Part shown: positions 8,256-17,129 of the stretch, piece after piece
Layout of the letters: each line of letters starts with the position of its first letter
Numbering within the stretch: position 1 is the first letter of the stretch
Source: Neobacillus sp. CF12
Lineage (GTDB): Bacteria; Bacillota; Bacilli; Bacillales; Cytobacillaceae
DNA: 64,000 nt
Direction: 5' to 3'
Assembly (NCBI RefSeq): GCF_030348765.1
Contig: NZ_JAUCEU010000007.1
Span: forward strand, 2,226,501-2,290,500
Program-made: the position numbers and the translations under genes
The notes under the pieces: model-generated
Database searches by the model: none
What the model saw: the letters and a program-made list of their open reading frames with translations, nothing else
What the model was told of the DNA's origin: nothing

Positions 8256-9194
8256 CTAAACCAATGTTACAATAACCATTGCAACAAAAATAATTGTTAA
8301 ATATTGCAATGAGTACACGAACATCAATTTTGCCCATTTAATATCATCTTTGATCTTATATCCATAAATCCCTAATACAAGCCAACCGATATTTAATACA
8401 GTTGCCAAAATTAGAAATGGGATTCCTAATGAAGTAAGTAATAAAGGTGTTGGCAATAATGCTGCTACCCATATTATGATGTGTTTCTTGGTTGTTTTAA
8501 ATCCCTTCACCACTGGAAGCATTGGGATACCCGCAGCTCTATATTCTTCTACCCTTCTCATTGCTAGTGCATAAAAATGGGGTGGCTGCCAAATAAACAT
8601 AAGAATGAACAAGGCCCAAGCCATCATATCAAGATTACCATCTACTGCAGCCCAGCCAATCAATGGTGGTACAGCACCAGAAATACTGCCTATGATTGTA
8701 TTTGATACTAATTGTCTCTTAGACCATAGGGAATATAGAACAACATAACTAAAAACCCCAAGCAGTCCAATCACTGTTGCAGTCATGGTAGTAAACAATA
8801 GAAAAATTGTACCTAGTGTAATAAGGGTTAACCCTAAACCAAGCACCTTCGCTGGAACTATTTTTCCAGTAACAGTTGGCCTTTCTTTAGTTCTTTCCAT
8901 TAAATGATCAATATCACGATCAATGTAATTATTTATACTACATGAACCTGCAATAATTAAGGAAGAACCAATCACTGTGTATAAAACGATATCTAAGTTA
9001 TTTAGAAAACTTTGACCACTAAAATGTAGTGCCAGCCATATACCAGTAAATGTAGTAATGAGATTTGAATTTACAATCCCGATTTTAATAAGTGCAGTAA
9101 AGTCTTTCCACATTGTAGCTTTTTCTATATGTGAATTAAGACCAGCTGACCCATTTTCTATCGTTGCTTCACCGTATGCCTTTGAATCTGGCAT
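8256..9194 (-). CDS. ctaB: Protoheme IX farnesyltransferase (heme O synthase)
   Basis: Encodes 312 residues with about nine membrane helices. It belongs to the UbiA prenyltransferase superfamily: the first Asp-rich motif is seen as [15 protein letters not shown] (about residues 86-100), and a second Asp region is around [11 protein letters not shown]. The enzyme adds a farnesyl group to heme B to give heme O, the precursor of heme A. Start ATG 9194 with a strong GGAGGGGG site. It heads the ctaBCDEFG series and is divergent from ctaA across a 590-base AT-rich region, the conserved Bacillus arrangement. Confidence 0.93.
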   Translation of the reverse strand: MPDSKAYGEATIENGSAGLNSHIEKATMWKDFTALIKIGIVNSNLITTFTGIWLALHFSGQSFLNNLDIVLYTVIGSSLIIAGSCSINNYIDRDIDHLMERTKERPTVTGKIVPAKVLGLGLTLITLGTIFLLFTTMTATVIGLLGVFSYVVLYSLWSKRQLVSNTIIGSISGAVPPLIGWAAVDGNLDMMAWALFILMFIWQPPHFYALAMRRVEEYRAAGIPMLPVVKGFKTTKKHIIIWVAALLPTPLLLTSLGIPFLILATVLNIGWLVLGIYGYKIKDDIKWAKLMFVYSLQYLTIIFVAMVIVTLV

Positions 9195-9783
9195 CTTTCC
9201 CCCTCCTTATATGTTGTAATTATTATTATAAACCTGATAGATAACTTTACCAAATTATAATAGTTATTTAAAAGCTATTATTATTTTATAATATTGTTAT
9301 TTAAACAACACTTTCTCTGTATATTAAATCACACTTTGAGGATTTTTTGTGAATTTTTTTTGAATAATTTTTGTCTAAATTGTGTCCACCGGTATTTAAG
9401 TCTCATTATACTATATTTTAGAATCTTTAGATAATAAAATACACTCTAAATTGAGTAAAATACAAATAATTTCTTGCTGTTATAGACAACAAAAGCAACT
9501 TTGAATGTTGTTGTATATAAGATTAATTTACTCCACCTTATATTACTAGCAGACACTTAGCTATTTAGCAATAGTTTTCACTATAATAATAGTGGAAACA
9601 TAAAGTTATTCATAAACGTACTTTTTAAAAAGTTATGTAAAAATTTCAGTTTTAATTCTGTTCTTTTTCCTATGTTTTCGATATGATAAATAAGTACTTT
9701 TATCGCTTCATTTTTCAAATCATTATAGTGATAATATTTTCCAACATCAATTTATTAAACTTTTAATTTAAGAAGGTGATTTT
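9195..9783. promoter_or_regulatory. Divergent ctaB/ctaA control region, with a ResD-like site
   Basis: This 589-base, very AT-rich stretch holds no gene that I can support. It must carry the promoters for ctaB (minus) and ctaA (plus). TTTGTGAAT at 9346-9354 resembles the TTTGTGAA-type sequence reported for ResD binding, and in B. subtilis ctaA and ctaB are controlled by ResDE in this region. TATAGTGATAAT around 9725 could be part of the ctaA promoter. These assignments are by eye; no operator is proven. Confidence 0.45.
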
Positions 9784-10689
9784 TTGCAACGTTCTTTAAA
9801 GTGGTTAGCAGTTGCAACTACTATTGGAATGATATTAGTTTTACTAGGAGGAGCCCTTGTAACAAAAACAGAATCCGGTATGGGGTGCGGAAGATCCTGG
9901 CCATTATGTAATGGTGAATTTGTTCCAACAGAGATAACTCCCGAATTAGTGATTGAACTTGCCCACAGGCTCGTCTCTGGAGCAGTTGGTTTTTTAGTAC
10001 TCATTTTATCCATCTGTTCATGGAAAGCCATTGGTCATATCAGAGAAACCAAATTCCTATCTTTTCTTTCTTTTTTCTTTTTACTGTTACAAGGATTAAT
10101 TGGAGCTGCGGCTGTAATTTGGGAACAATCTGACTTTATTCTCGCACTGCATTTTGGGATATCACTCATTTCCTTTGCTGCTGTTTTATTACTTACTTTA
10201 TTAATCTTTGAAATCGACAAAAAGTTTGACGCAGATAAACTTATCATCGATAAAAAAATGGGCTATCATATTGTCTCTATTTCGATTTATAGTTATTTTG
10301 TTATTTATACAGGTGCACTAGTACGTCATACAGAATCAAGTTTGGTTTGCCGTGATTGGCCATTGTGTATTAATACAAGTCCTGCGCTTCCAAGTAATCT
10401 ATATGAGTGGGTACAGATGGGACATCGAACCGCTGCAGGTTTTATTTTTATTTGGATAGCTTATGTTACTTTTTTAGCAGTAAAAAATTATCGTCAACAA
10501 AAGGTTATCTATTGGGGTTGGATAAGTGCATTTACTTTAGTATCCCTACAGGTGTTATCTGGAGCTCTTGTTGTTTTTACACAACTGAATCTTTATATCG
10601 CATTGATGCATGCTTTATTTATTACTTGTTTATTTGGTGTATTAAGTTATTTCCTCTTTTTACTATCAAGGTCGAAAAAGAATCGTTAA
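9784..10689 (+). CDS. ctaA: Heme A synthase
   Basis: Encodes 301 residues with eight membrane helices in two four-helix halves, the COX15/CtaA fold. Visible hallmarks are [21 protein letters not shown] sequence near residues 20-37 with the paired cysteines of [15 protein letters not shown] near 60, HFGISL near 123, and in the second half [24 protein letters not shown] and LMHALF, which supply the heme-ligand histidines. The enzyme oxidises the C8 methyl of heme O to give heme A. The start is TTG 9784, preceded by AAGAAGGTGAT. It is divergent from ctaB and monocistronic, with a terminator right behind it. Confidence 0.95.
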   Translation: MQRSLKWLAVATTIGMILVLLGGALVTKTESGMGCGRSWPLCNGEFVPTEITPELVIELAHRLVSGAVGFLVLILSICSWKAIGHIRETKFLSFLSFFFLLLQGLIGAAAVIWEQSDFILALHFGISLISFAAVLLLTLLIFEIDKKFDADKLIIDKKMGYHIVSISIYSYFVIYTGALVRHTESSLVCRDWPLCINTSPALPSNLYEWVQMGHRTAAGFIFIWIAYVTFLAVKNYRQQKVIYWGWISAFTLVSLQVLSGALVVFTQLNLYIALMHALFITCLFGVLSYFLFLLSRSKKNR

Positions 10690-10693
10690 ATAT

Positions 10694-10732
10694 AAAAAAG
10701 TTGCCAGTTATTTTACACTGACAACTTTTTTT
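10694..10732 (+). terminator. Terminator after ctaA
   Basis: Stem GTTGCCAGT (10700-10708) with ACTGACAAC (10717-10725; one mismatch) followed by seven T. The mirror A-run upstream could also serve the other strand. Confidence 0.8.
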
Positions 10733-10736
10733 ATTT

Positions 10737-10984
10737 TGCTGTATTAATGTGTCTGTTGATTTCCGCTCCAGGCACTGCGCTTTCCGCGGGCGGAACGGGG
10801 GAGCCTCCTCGATGCTAAAGCACCTGCGGGGTCAACCCCTGCCCCGTCCTCCCGCAGGACATTGAATTTCATCCTCGAATCTGCCCACGCACGAAGAAAA
10901 TGCGATAGCATTTTTGAGGAGTCTTCGTGCCTTCTGCGAAAATCAACAGAGTGCCAAAATTAACTATTCCCTTTCAATACAGTT
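10737..10984. repeat. MITE-like repeat copy A
   Basis: Copy A of a GC-richer intergenic repeat. The ends TGCTGTATTAATG and TTTCAATACAGTT form imperfect terminal inverted repeats, and inside them TCTGTTGATTT pairs with AAATCAACAGA. The flanking 8-mers are TTTTATTT (10729-10736) and ATTTATTT (10985-10992), matching at 7 of 8, compatible with an 8-bp target duplication. The right end abuts the pycA stop codon at 10991. Its interior contains the shared block GCTTTCCGCGGGCGG, a GCACGAAGA / TCTTCGTGC hairpin and a CCCGCAGGACATTGA block. Confidence 0.8.
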
Positions 10985-10990
10985 ATTTAT

Positions 10991-13900
10991 TTATTTTTCT
11001 AATTCAAGTAGTAAATCTCCTGTTTGGATACTGTCTTCGTTTTTGACGTAGATGTCTTTTATTTCTCCTGTGAAAGGTGCTTGGACCGTTGTTTCCATTT
11101 TCATTGCCTCCGTGATCATGAGGTGATCGCCTCGTTCCACGCGTTCTCCTTTTTCCACCAATACTTTGATCACAGTCCCCGGCATTGAAGCAGATATATG
11201 TGTTTCATTTTTAGGATCTGCTTTTAATCTAGATAAGATGGTTGTTTTAATGCTTTCGTCTTTGATATTTACCTCTCGCGGCTGACCATTAAGTTCAAAA
11301 TAAACAATACGTGTACCGTCTGCTTGTGGCTGGCCAATCGAGACTAGTTTAACTATAAGTGTTTTGCCTGTTTCAATCTCAACTTCAATTTCTTCCCCAA
11401 GCCGCAGACCATATAAGAAAGTAGGTGTATCTAGGAAAGATATATTGCCATATTGGTCAACCGTATTCATATACTCTTTATAAACCTTCGGATAAAGCGC
11501 ATAGGAAATCAAATCAATATCCGTAGCATTTCGTCCAATTTCCTGACTTAACTCTTCCTTCAATTCCGTAAAATTAACATCTGGAAGCAACTCACCAGGA
11601 CGGACCTCCAAAGGCTTTTTACCTTTTAATATAATACTTTGCAACTCCTCAGGAAATCCTTGATGCGGCTTACCAAGGTACCCTTGAAACAGTTCAACCA
11701 CGGAATCTGGAAAGTCTAATGAGTCGCCACTATTTAGGATATCTGCTTCTGATAAATTATTCTGTACCATAAAGAGAGCCATATCTCCAACAACTTTAGA
11801 AGATGGAGTAACCTTAACAATATCACCAAACATATGATTTACTCGCGTGTACATATGCTTGACTTCGTCCCATTGATCACCAAGCCCAACACCTTTTGCT
11901 TGCTGTTGAAGATTGCTATATTGTCCTCCCGGCATCTCATGCTGGTAAACCTCAGAATGCGGCGCCATCATTCCACTTTCAAAATCTTGGTAATACTTTC
12001 TAACATCCTCCCAATAGTAAGAAAGCTGTTCAAGTGCCTCGATATTTACCTTAGGTCTCTTATCCTTACCTTCAAGTGCATAATAGAGGGAGTTCGCACT
12101 TGGTTGTGATGTTAGCCCCGCCATTGTGCTTAAAGCGGTGTCAACAATATCAACTCCACCGTCTATGGCACGTGCGTATGTGTAAATTCCATTTCCGCTT
12201 GTATCATGTGTATGAAGATGAATCGGAATGTCTATTGTCTCTTTTAACTCTGAAATAAGTCGATATGCTGCTTCTGGTTTTAGTAAACCAGCCATATCCT
12301 TTATACCTAAAATATGAGCACCCTGATTCTCGAGTTCTTTTGCAAGTACTTTATAGTAGTTCAAATCATATTTAACTCTAGTAGGGTCAAGAATATCCCC
12401 AGTATAACAAATTGCTGCTTCTGCAATCTTCCCACTGTCTCTAACAGCTTCAATAGCTATTTCCATTCCAGGTACCCAGTTTAAACTGTCAAATACTCTG
12501 AATACATCGATACCTTCTTCCGCTGACTTTCTGACAAATTCACGAATAAGATTGTCTGGATAATTCTTATACCCTACAGCATTGGAGCCCCGGATTAACA
12601 TTTGAAACAGAACATTTGGAACTTTTTCTCGAAGCAAGCGCAAACGTTCCCACGGGTCTTCCTTTAAGAAACGATAGGCTACATCAAAGGTTGCTCCTCC
12701 CCACATTTCAAGAGAAAACAGGTTAGGCAATAACTTAGCAGTTGGCTCCGCAATATGCAACATATCAGTTGTTCTGACCCTAGTTGCCAGTAACGATTGA
12801 TGCGCATCTCTAAAGGTAGTATCCGTTAATAGTACCTGGTTTTGATTCTTTATCCACCGAACAAGGCCTTCGGCACCATTTTGTTCAAGTATTTGTTTTG
12901 TCCCACTTTGGTATGGAAAATTATATTTTAATTTAGGAACGCGCGGTTTTGAAAAAACAGGTCTTTTCTTCTTTTCAACACCAGGGAACCCATTCACCGT
13001 TACGGTTCCAATATACGATAACATTTTGGTGCCACGGTCCTTACTAACTGGAAATACGAATAATTCAGGAGTTGTATCGATAAATGATGTATCGTATTCC
13101 CCTCTTCTGAACTTTTCATGTCTTACTACATTCTCAAGGAATGGAATATTTGTTTTGATTCCACGAATTCTAAACTCCCTCAGGTTCCGAACCATTTTCG
13201 ATGCAGCTTGTTCAAAGGTTAATGCCCATGTAGAAAGTTTCACAAGCAACGAGTCATAATAAGGAGTGATGACTGCACCTTGAAAACCATTACCCGCATC
13301 AAGTCGAACACCAAATCCTCCTCCAGAGCGATAGGCCATTATTTTTCCGGTATCAGGCATAAAGTTATTTAGGGGATCCTCAGTTGTAACACGAGATTGG
13401 ATTGCAAAGCCGTTAATCCGAATCTCTTCCTGTGGAGGAATTCCTACGATTGGACTGTGTAGCTCTTGACCTTCAGCAACTAAGATTTGGGTATGTACAA
13501 TATCAATACCTGTTACCATTTCTGTTACAGTATGTTCAACTTGAATTCTCGGATTTACTTCTATGAAATAAAAATTTTGATCCGAAACAAGAAATTCAAC
13601 TGTCCCTGCATTTAAGTAACTTACATTCCTCATTAATTTAACAGCTGCCGCACAGATTTCCTCACGCAATGTATTGGAAATCGATACACTCGGGGCTACT
13701 TCGACAACTTTTTGATGTCGGCGCTGAACGGAACAATCCCGATCATACAAATGGATGATGTTACCACTTTTATCACCAAATATTTGAACTTCTATATGTT
13801 TTGGTTTTTCAATTAACTTTTCGAGGTAAACTTCTTCACTGCCAAAAGCTGCTTTAGCTTCTGATTTAGCACGGTTAAATGCCTCTTGAATTTCTTCTGG

Positions 13901-14431
13901 ATTATTTACAATTCTCATTCCACGTCCGCCACCGCCAAGAGCAGCCTTAATAATAATTGGAAAACCATGGTTAAGTGTAAACTCCTGTACTTCCTCGATA
14001 CTATTGACTGGTCCATCGCTTCCGGGAATGACTGGGATGCCCGCCAATTCTGCTTGTTTTCTAGCTTTAACTTTATCACCAAACATATCAAGGTGGTTCG
14101 ATGTTGGTCCGATAAAAATAATTCCCTCTTCTTCACATCGTTTTGCAAAATGGATGTTCTCCGATAAAAAACCATAACCTGGATGTATCGCATTTGCACC
14201 ACTAAACTTTGCAATCTCAATAATTCCATCAATATCTAAATAAGCATCGATAGGTTTCTTTCCTTCACCAACTAAGTAAGCCTCATCTGCTTTATAGCGA
14301 TGATACGCTCCTGTATCTTCTCTGGAATAAATTGCAACTGTCTTAATATTTAGTTCTGTACAAGCACGAAAAACCCGAATGGCAATTTCTCCTCTATTTG
14401 CGACTAACACTTTATTAATTTGTCTTGTCAA
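10991..14431 (-). CDS. pycA: Pyruvate carboxylase
   Basis: Encodes about 1146 residues, the normal length for single-chain pyruvate carboxylase. Domains in order are: biotin carboxylase with ATP-grasp (residues 1 to about 455; KVLVANRGEIAIR at the start and the Gly-rich GGGGRGM loop), carboxyltransferase (about 530-800; FRDAHQSLLATR and the metal-binding HLHTHDTSG), the PYC-conserved tetramerisation region, and a C-terminal biotinyl domain with the acceptor lysine in EAMKM (about residue 1111). It makes oxaloacetate from pyruvate. In B. subtilis it binds the c-di-AMP sensor DarB, also encoded here. I prefer the TTG at 14431, since GAGGTG is six bases upstream; an in-frame GTG at 14440 overlaps that site. 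Both flanks carry the same repeat element, one 7 bases past the stop, the other 28 bases before the start. Confidence 0.96.
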   Translation of the reverse strand: MTRQINKVLVANRGEIAIRVFRACTELNIKTVAIYSREDTGAYHRYKADEAYLVGEGKKPIDAYLDIDGIIEIAKFSGANAIHPGYGFLSENIHFAKRCEEEGIIFIGPTSNHLDMFGDKVKARKQAELAGIPVIPGSDGPVNSIEEVQEFTLNHGFPIIIKAALGGGGRGMRIVNNPEEIQEAFNRAKSEAKAAFGSEEVYLEKLIEKPKHIEVQIFGDKSGNIIHLYDRDCSVQRRHQKVVEVAPSVSISNTLREEICAAAVKLMRNVSYLNAGTVEFLVSDQNFYFIEVNPRIQVEHTVTEMVTGIDIVHTQILVAEGQELHSPIVGIPPQEEIRINGFAIQSRVTTEDPLNNFMPDTGKIMAYRSGGGFGVRLDAGNGFQGAVITPYYDSLLVKLSTWALTFEQAASKMVRNLREFRIRGIKTNIPFLENVVRHEKFRRGEYDTSFIDTTPELFVFPVSKDRGTKMLSYIGTVTVNGFPGVEKKKRPVFSKPRVPKLKYNFPYQSGTKQILEQNGAEGLVRWIKNQNQVLLTDTTFRDAHQSLLATRVRTTDMLHIAEPTAKLLPNLFSLEMWGGATFDVAYRFLKEDPWERLRLLREKVPNVLFQMLIRGSNAVGYKNYPDNLIREFVRKSAEEGIDVFRVFDSLNWVPGMEIAIEAVRDSGKIAEAAICYTGDILDPTRVKYDLNYYKVLAKELENQGAHILGIKDMAGLLKPEAAYRLISELKETIDIPIHLHTHDTSGNGIYTYARAIDGGVDIVDTALSTMAGLTSQPSANSLYYALEGKDKRPKVNIEALEQLSYYWEDVRKYYQDFESGMMAPHSEVYQHEMPGGQYSNLQQQAKGVGLGDQWDEVKHMYTRVNHMFGDIVKVTPSSKVVGDMALFMVQNNLSEADILNSGDSLDFPDSVVELFQGYLGKPHQGFPEELQSIILKGKKPLEVRPGELLPDVNFTELKEELSQEIGRNATDIDLISYALYPKVYKEYMNTVDQYGNISFLDTPTFLYGLRLGEEIEVEIETGKTLIVKLVSIGQPQADGTRIVYFELNGQPREVNIKDESIKTTILSRLKADPKNETHISASMPGTVIKVLVEKGERVERGDHLMITEAMKMETTVQAPFTGEIKDIYVKNEDSIQTGDLLLELEK

Positions 14432-14451
14432 TGAAGGCACCTCTTCCTAAG

Positions 14452-14711
14452 TTTTAATAGCGTTTGTTAAATTTGTCTGTTGATTTGCGCTCCAGGCACT
14501 TCGCTTTCCGCGGGCGGTCCAAGGAGCCTCTTCGGCGCTAAAGTGCCTGTGGGGTCTCCCCAGCCCCGTCCTCCCGCAGGACATTGAATTTCTTCCTTGA
14601 ATACTCCCACGCACGAAGAAAATGCGATAGCATTTCGAGGAGTCTTCGTGCCTTCCGCGCAAATCAACAGAGTGCTAATATCAAATTTAGCTTTAACAAA
14701 GCCTTTTAATA
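14452..14711. repeat. MITE-like repeat copy B with perfect 8-bp target duplication
   Basis: Copy B occupies 14460-14703. It is flanked by identical 8-mers TTTTAATA at 14452-14459 and 14704-14711. Terminal inverted repeats are GCGTTTGTTAAA at the left and TTTAACAAAGCC at the right; the next layer is TCTGTTGATTTGCGC / GCGCAAATCAACAGA, a perfect 15-bp pair. It sits in the leader of pycA and in the same orientation as copy A. It encodes no protein I believe in. Confidence 0.9.
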
Positions 14712-14741
14712 AAAGCGCAGGGAATAAATTATCCCGGCGCT
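14711..14741 (-). terminator. Terminator after ftsW
   Basis: Stem AGCGC..GGGA with TCCC..GCGCT around 14714-14741 overlaps the ftsW stop and is followed on the minus strand by ttttatt. Copy B of the repeat is inserted just beyond it. Confidence 0.65.
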
Positions 14742-15945
14742 ATGATCTAAATTGATATACATTTCCATCTTGGATATTGCTATTCTTTTCTTTTTCTTGG
14801 TGCTTTTGTTTATATTTATTTTCATATTTAACAAACATGGAGACATTTACTAGAATACCAGAAGCAATTGCTAATTGAATTAGTGAGGAGCCTCCATAGC
14901 TAACAAACGGCAGCGGGACACCAGTAAGGGGAATAACTCCCGAAACACCGGCTAGGTTAATAAACGATTGAATCCCAATCATACTTGATATCCCTATTGC
15001 TAATAAACTTCCAAAAGGATCCTTGCATCGTAATCCAAGATATATCCCTCTTAAAACAATATATGCCAAAGTAAGGACTACAAAGCTAACTCCCCATATT
15101 CCCAATTCCTCTGCAATTACCGCCATTATGAAGTCAGTATGGGATTCTGGCAAATAGCCGAGTTTTTGAACACTTTTTCCTAGACCTAGTCCATTTATTC
15201 CACCTGAACCGATTGCAATGTATGAATTCGCTAGATGAAATCCTGAATCTAATTCATCCTCAAATGGATCACCTAAAACCGTAAACCGCTCTAATCGTTT
15301 CTCAGAAAAAATTTCACCCTTTAGGGCAATAAGGAAAGGAGAGGCTAAAAGAAGGCCAAGTAAAATTAATTTTGTGATATTTTTAATGTTCATTCCTGAT
15401 GAAATAATAATTGTACCTGCTATTAAACCAATTATCATCGCAGTTCCAAAGTCAGGTTGAGAAGCAATTAATCCACAAACAATAACAAGATAAGCTAAAG
15501 GAGGCAAAACCCCATGATTAAATTTATTAATATATTCTTGCTTTTTTGCATACACTGCAGACAAGTAGATAATAACAAATATTTTAACAAACTCTGCCGG
15601 CTGCAGGCTCAATGGACCAATCTTAAACCAACTCTGGGCATTACCAGCAACATGTCCAAATATAAAAAGTCCCACTAGCCCGAAAATCGATAGACCAACC
15701 ATAGGTACCAGAAATTTTGTGCTTTTCATTATTTTATATGGAAACAAAGCAGTAAAAATAAATACTACAGCTGCACCAATTAAAAATAATCTTTGCCTTG
15801 TGTAAAAATGGTCACTTGGAACTTCATATCTTTGGACAGCAGATGCCATACTAGCACTATAAACCATCACTAATCCAAATAAAGCTAATAGGACGATTGC
15901 GGTGATGAGAGAATAATCATAGGATTTTACTATTTTTTTAAACAT
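14740..15945 (-). CDS. ftsW: Septal peptidoglycan glycosyltransferase FtsW
   Basis: Encodes 401 residues with about ten membrane helices, a SEDS-family protein (FtsW/RodA/SpoVE). Conserved SEDS segments are GPLSLQPAEFVKI around residues 111-123, ASQPDFGTAMI around 160-170 and the C-terminal PLTGVPLPFVSYGGSSL around 335-351. SEDS proteins polymerise lipid II glycan strands, and FtsW does this at the division septum with a partner class B PBP. SpoVE and RodA are related; the gene order ylaN-ftsW-pycA-ctaA supports ftsW rather than those. Start ATG 15945, with a weak GAGGAAGTT site. Confidence 0.92.
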   Translation of the reverse strand: MFKKIVKSYDYSLITAIVLLALFGLVMVYSASMASAVQRYEVPSDHFYTRQRLFLIGAAVVFIFTALFPYKIMKSTKFLVPMVGLSIFGLVGLFIFGHVAGNAQSWFKIGPLSLQPAEFVKIFVIIYLSAVYAKKQEYINKFNHGVLPPLAYLVIVCGLIASQPDFGTAMIIGLIAGTIIISSGMNIKNITKLILLGLLLASPFLIALKGEIFSEKRLERFTVLGDPFEDELDSGFHLANSYIAIGSGGINGLGLGKSVQKLGYLPESHTDFIMAVIAEELGIWGVSFVVLTLAYIVLRGIYLGLRCKDPFGSLLAIGISSMIGIQSFINLAGVSGVIPLTGVPLPFVSYGGSSLIQLAIASGILVNVSMFVKYENKYKQKHQEKEKNSNIQDGNVYQFRS

Positions 15946-16073
15946 GTTATAACTTCCTCGTTTTTAAAATTGTCGTTATTGCTATTATAATAGAAAATCA
16001 ACTGAATTAGGTGAGGAAAAGTAACATTACTTCAATATTTCAAATAGGAATATTCTGAAAATAGAAAAGACTA

Positions 16074-16116
16074 ATAAAAAACTCAAACAATACATCAACA
16101 TTGTTTGAGTTTTTTG
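16074..16116. terminator. Bidirectional terminator after ylaN
   Basis: Perfect 10-bp stem 16081-16090 with 16101-16110, flanked by A-run and T-run on the two sides. It is positioned to end ylaN transcription on the minus strand. Confidence 0.75.
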
Positions 16117-16117
16117 G

Positions 16118-16399
16118 TTATTTTCTAATGGATGCATCATGTAGCGCAGATAATTCTCTTTCTAATTTATCTAGTATCGCTTTTCCATCCTTAACATCTA
16201 TTAAGCCTAATCTAACCGCAAATTCTATCTCTCTAGACAAACCAAACATTTGCGTATCCAATACCTCTTCATAAAGAGGGCATTGAGGCATCGTGAGATT
16301 TTCCATTTGCACCTTAATAAGCTTTAATATTTTTTCAGCGTCTGCCTGTAATAAGGCATAGGCTTTTTCTTGATGATTCACAATCATTTCAGACGCCAA
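16118..16399 (-). CDS. ylaN: YlaN protein
   Basis: Encodes 93 residues, exactly the B. subtilis YlaN length, and contains the highly conserved stretch [20 protein letters not shown]. YlaN is a small helical protein linked in B. subtilis to iron homeostasis through interaction with the Fur regulator, and is required for growth under normal iron supply. I chose TTG at 16399, giving MASEMIVNH as in B. subtilis, with GGGGGG seven bases upstream; in-frame ATGs at 16402 and 16414 are too close to or upstream of that site. It lies upstream of ftsW on the same strand, as in B. subtilis. Confidence 0.9.
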   Translation of the reverse strand: MASEMIVNHQEKAYALLQADAEKILKLIKVQMENLTMPQCPLYEEVLDTQMFGLSREIEFAVRLGLIDVKDGKAILDKLERELSALHDASIRK

Positions 16400-16569
16400 C
16401 ATTGATCCCCCCATTCAGAGCGATAACCCAACTTATCTATAAATTTTACCTTTTACCACAGAAAAATGCAAGAACAATACGTGAGGGATATACGATCCTT
16501 TATATTATGAATATGACATTCACCCTATTTCACGTTATACTTTAATAGAAAGGACTGGAGGAATGACAG

Positions 16570-17067
16570 ATGGAAAATATATTATTACTAACAGGCAAAG
16601 TTAAATATACAATTACTCTCGATCCTACTGTTTGGATTTTTGATGATCGAAAGATTGATTTGAATACTTACTTCTCGACAACTTCTGAACACAGTAATGA
16701 ACTTGAAGAATATACTAAATCGATTTCTAAACATTGGGACCGTGAAATTATGGAAGGTGCAGTCTATCCGCCAACCTTAAAGACGGAGAAGAAATATGAG
16801 AAAGAAAAAGTATTAACAGGTAGTTTTGGTATACCCTTTCAGCCTTTTTTAAAGAATGCAGAACCTGATGACAATGCTGATACTTTAGTCATAAAAACAA
16901 CAACTTCTGAATTTGAAGTAGCCCTTGAAACTGCAAGAGATATTATCCTTGGTTTTTCAGAAATCGGGAAACCACTTAACGAAGACGGACCTGTCCATGT
17001 TTATTTTGGAGATGGTTCTAATCAACAAAACCCAATAAAAAATGTGAGAGAATTTATTGTAAAATAA
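16570..17067 (+). CDS. ylaL: YlaL-like conserved protein
   Basis: Encodes 165 residues of a soluble protein with no signal peptide or membrane segment. Recognisable parts are LTGKVKYTITLDPTVWIFDDR at the N-terminus and ETARDIILGFSEIGKPL in the C-terminal half. It fits YlaL by length and position (between ylaK and ylaN, on the opposite strand to both). Its function is unknown to me. Start ATG 16570 with GGACTGGAGG upstream. A hairpin shared with the convergent phoH-like gene follows. Confidence 0.75.
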   Translation: MENILLLTGKVKYTITLDPTVWIFDDRKIDLNTYFSTTSEHSNELEEYTKSISKHWDREIMEGAVYPPTLKTEKKYEKEKVLTGSFGIPFQPFLKNAEPDDNADTLVIKTTTSEFEVALETARDIILGFSEIGKPLNEDGPVHVYFGDGSNQQNPIKNVREFIVK

Positions 17068-17071
17068 AAGT

Positions 17072-17104
17072 AAAAAACGGGTGCCAATTGGGTTCCCGTT
17101 TTTA
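17072..17104. terminator. Bidirectional terminator between ylaL and ylaK
   Basis: AAACGGG (17075-17081) pairs with CCCGTTT (17095-17101), with A and T runs on either side. It lies between two convergent genes. Confidence 0.75.
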
Positions 17105-17129
17105 GCATCTTTATTCATTCTCATGTCCT

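Noticed and set aside
9195..9783. Possible small genes or a riboswitch in the ctaB/ctaA region
   Set aside because: The stretch is AT-rich with many stops in all frames, no ribosome binding site plus frame, and no conserved aptamer-like fold that I can recognise.
14447..14667. Frames of 66 and 71 residues inside repeat copy B (and similar ones in copy D at 36629-36902)
   Set aside because: The frames follow the repeat, shift between copies, and have no ribosome binding site; they are by-products of a GC-rich repeat.
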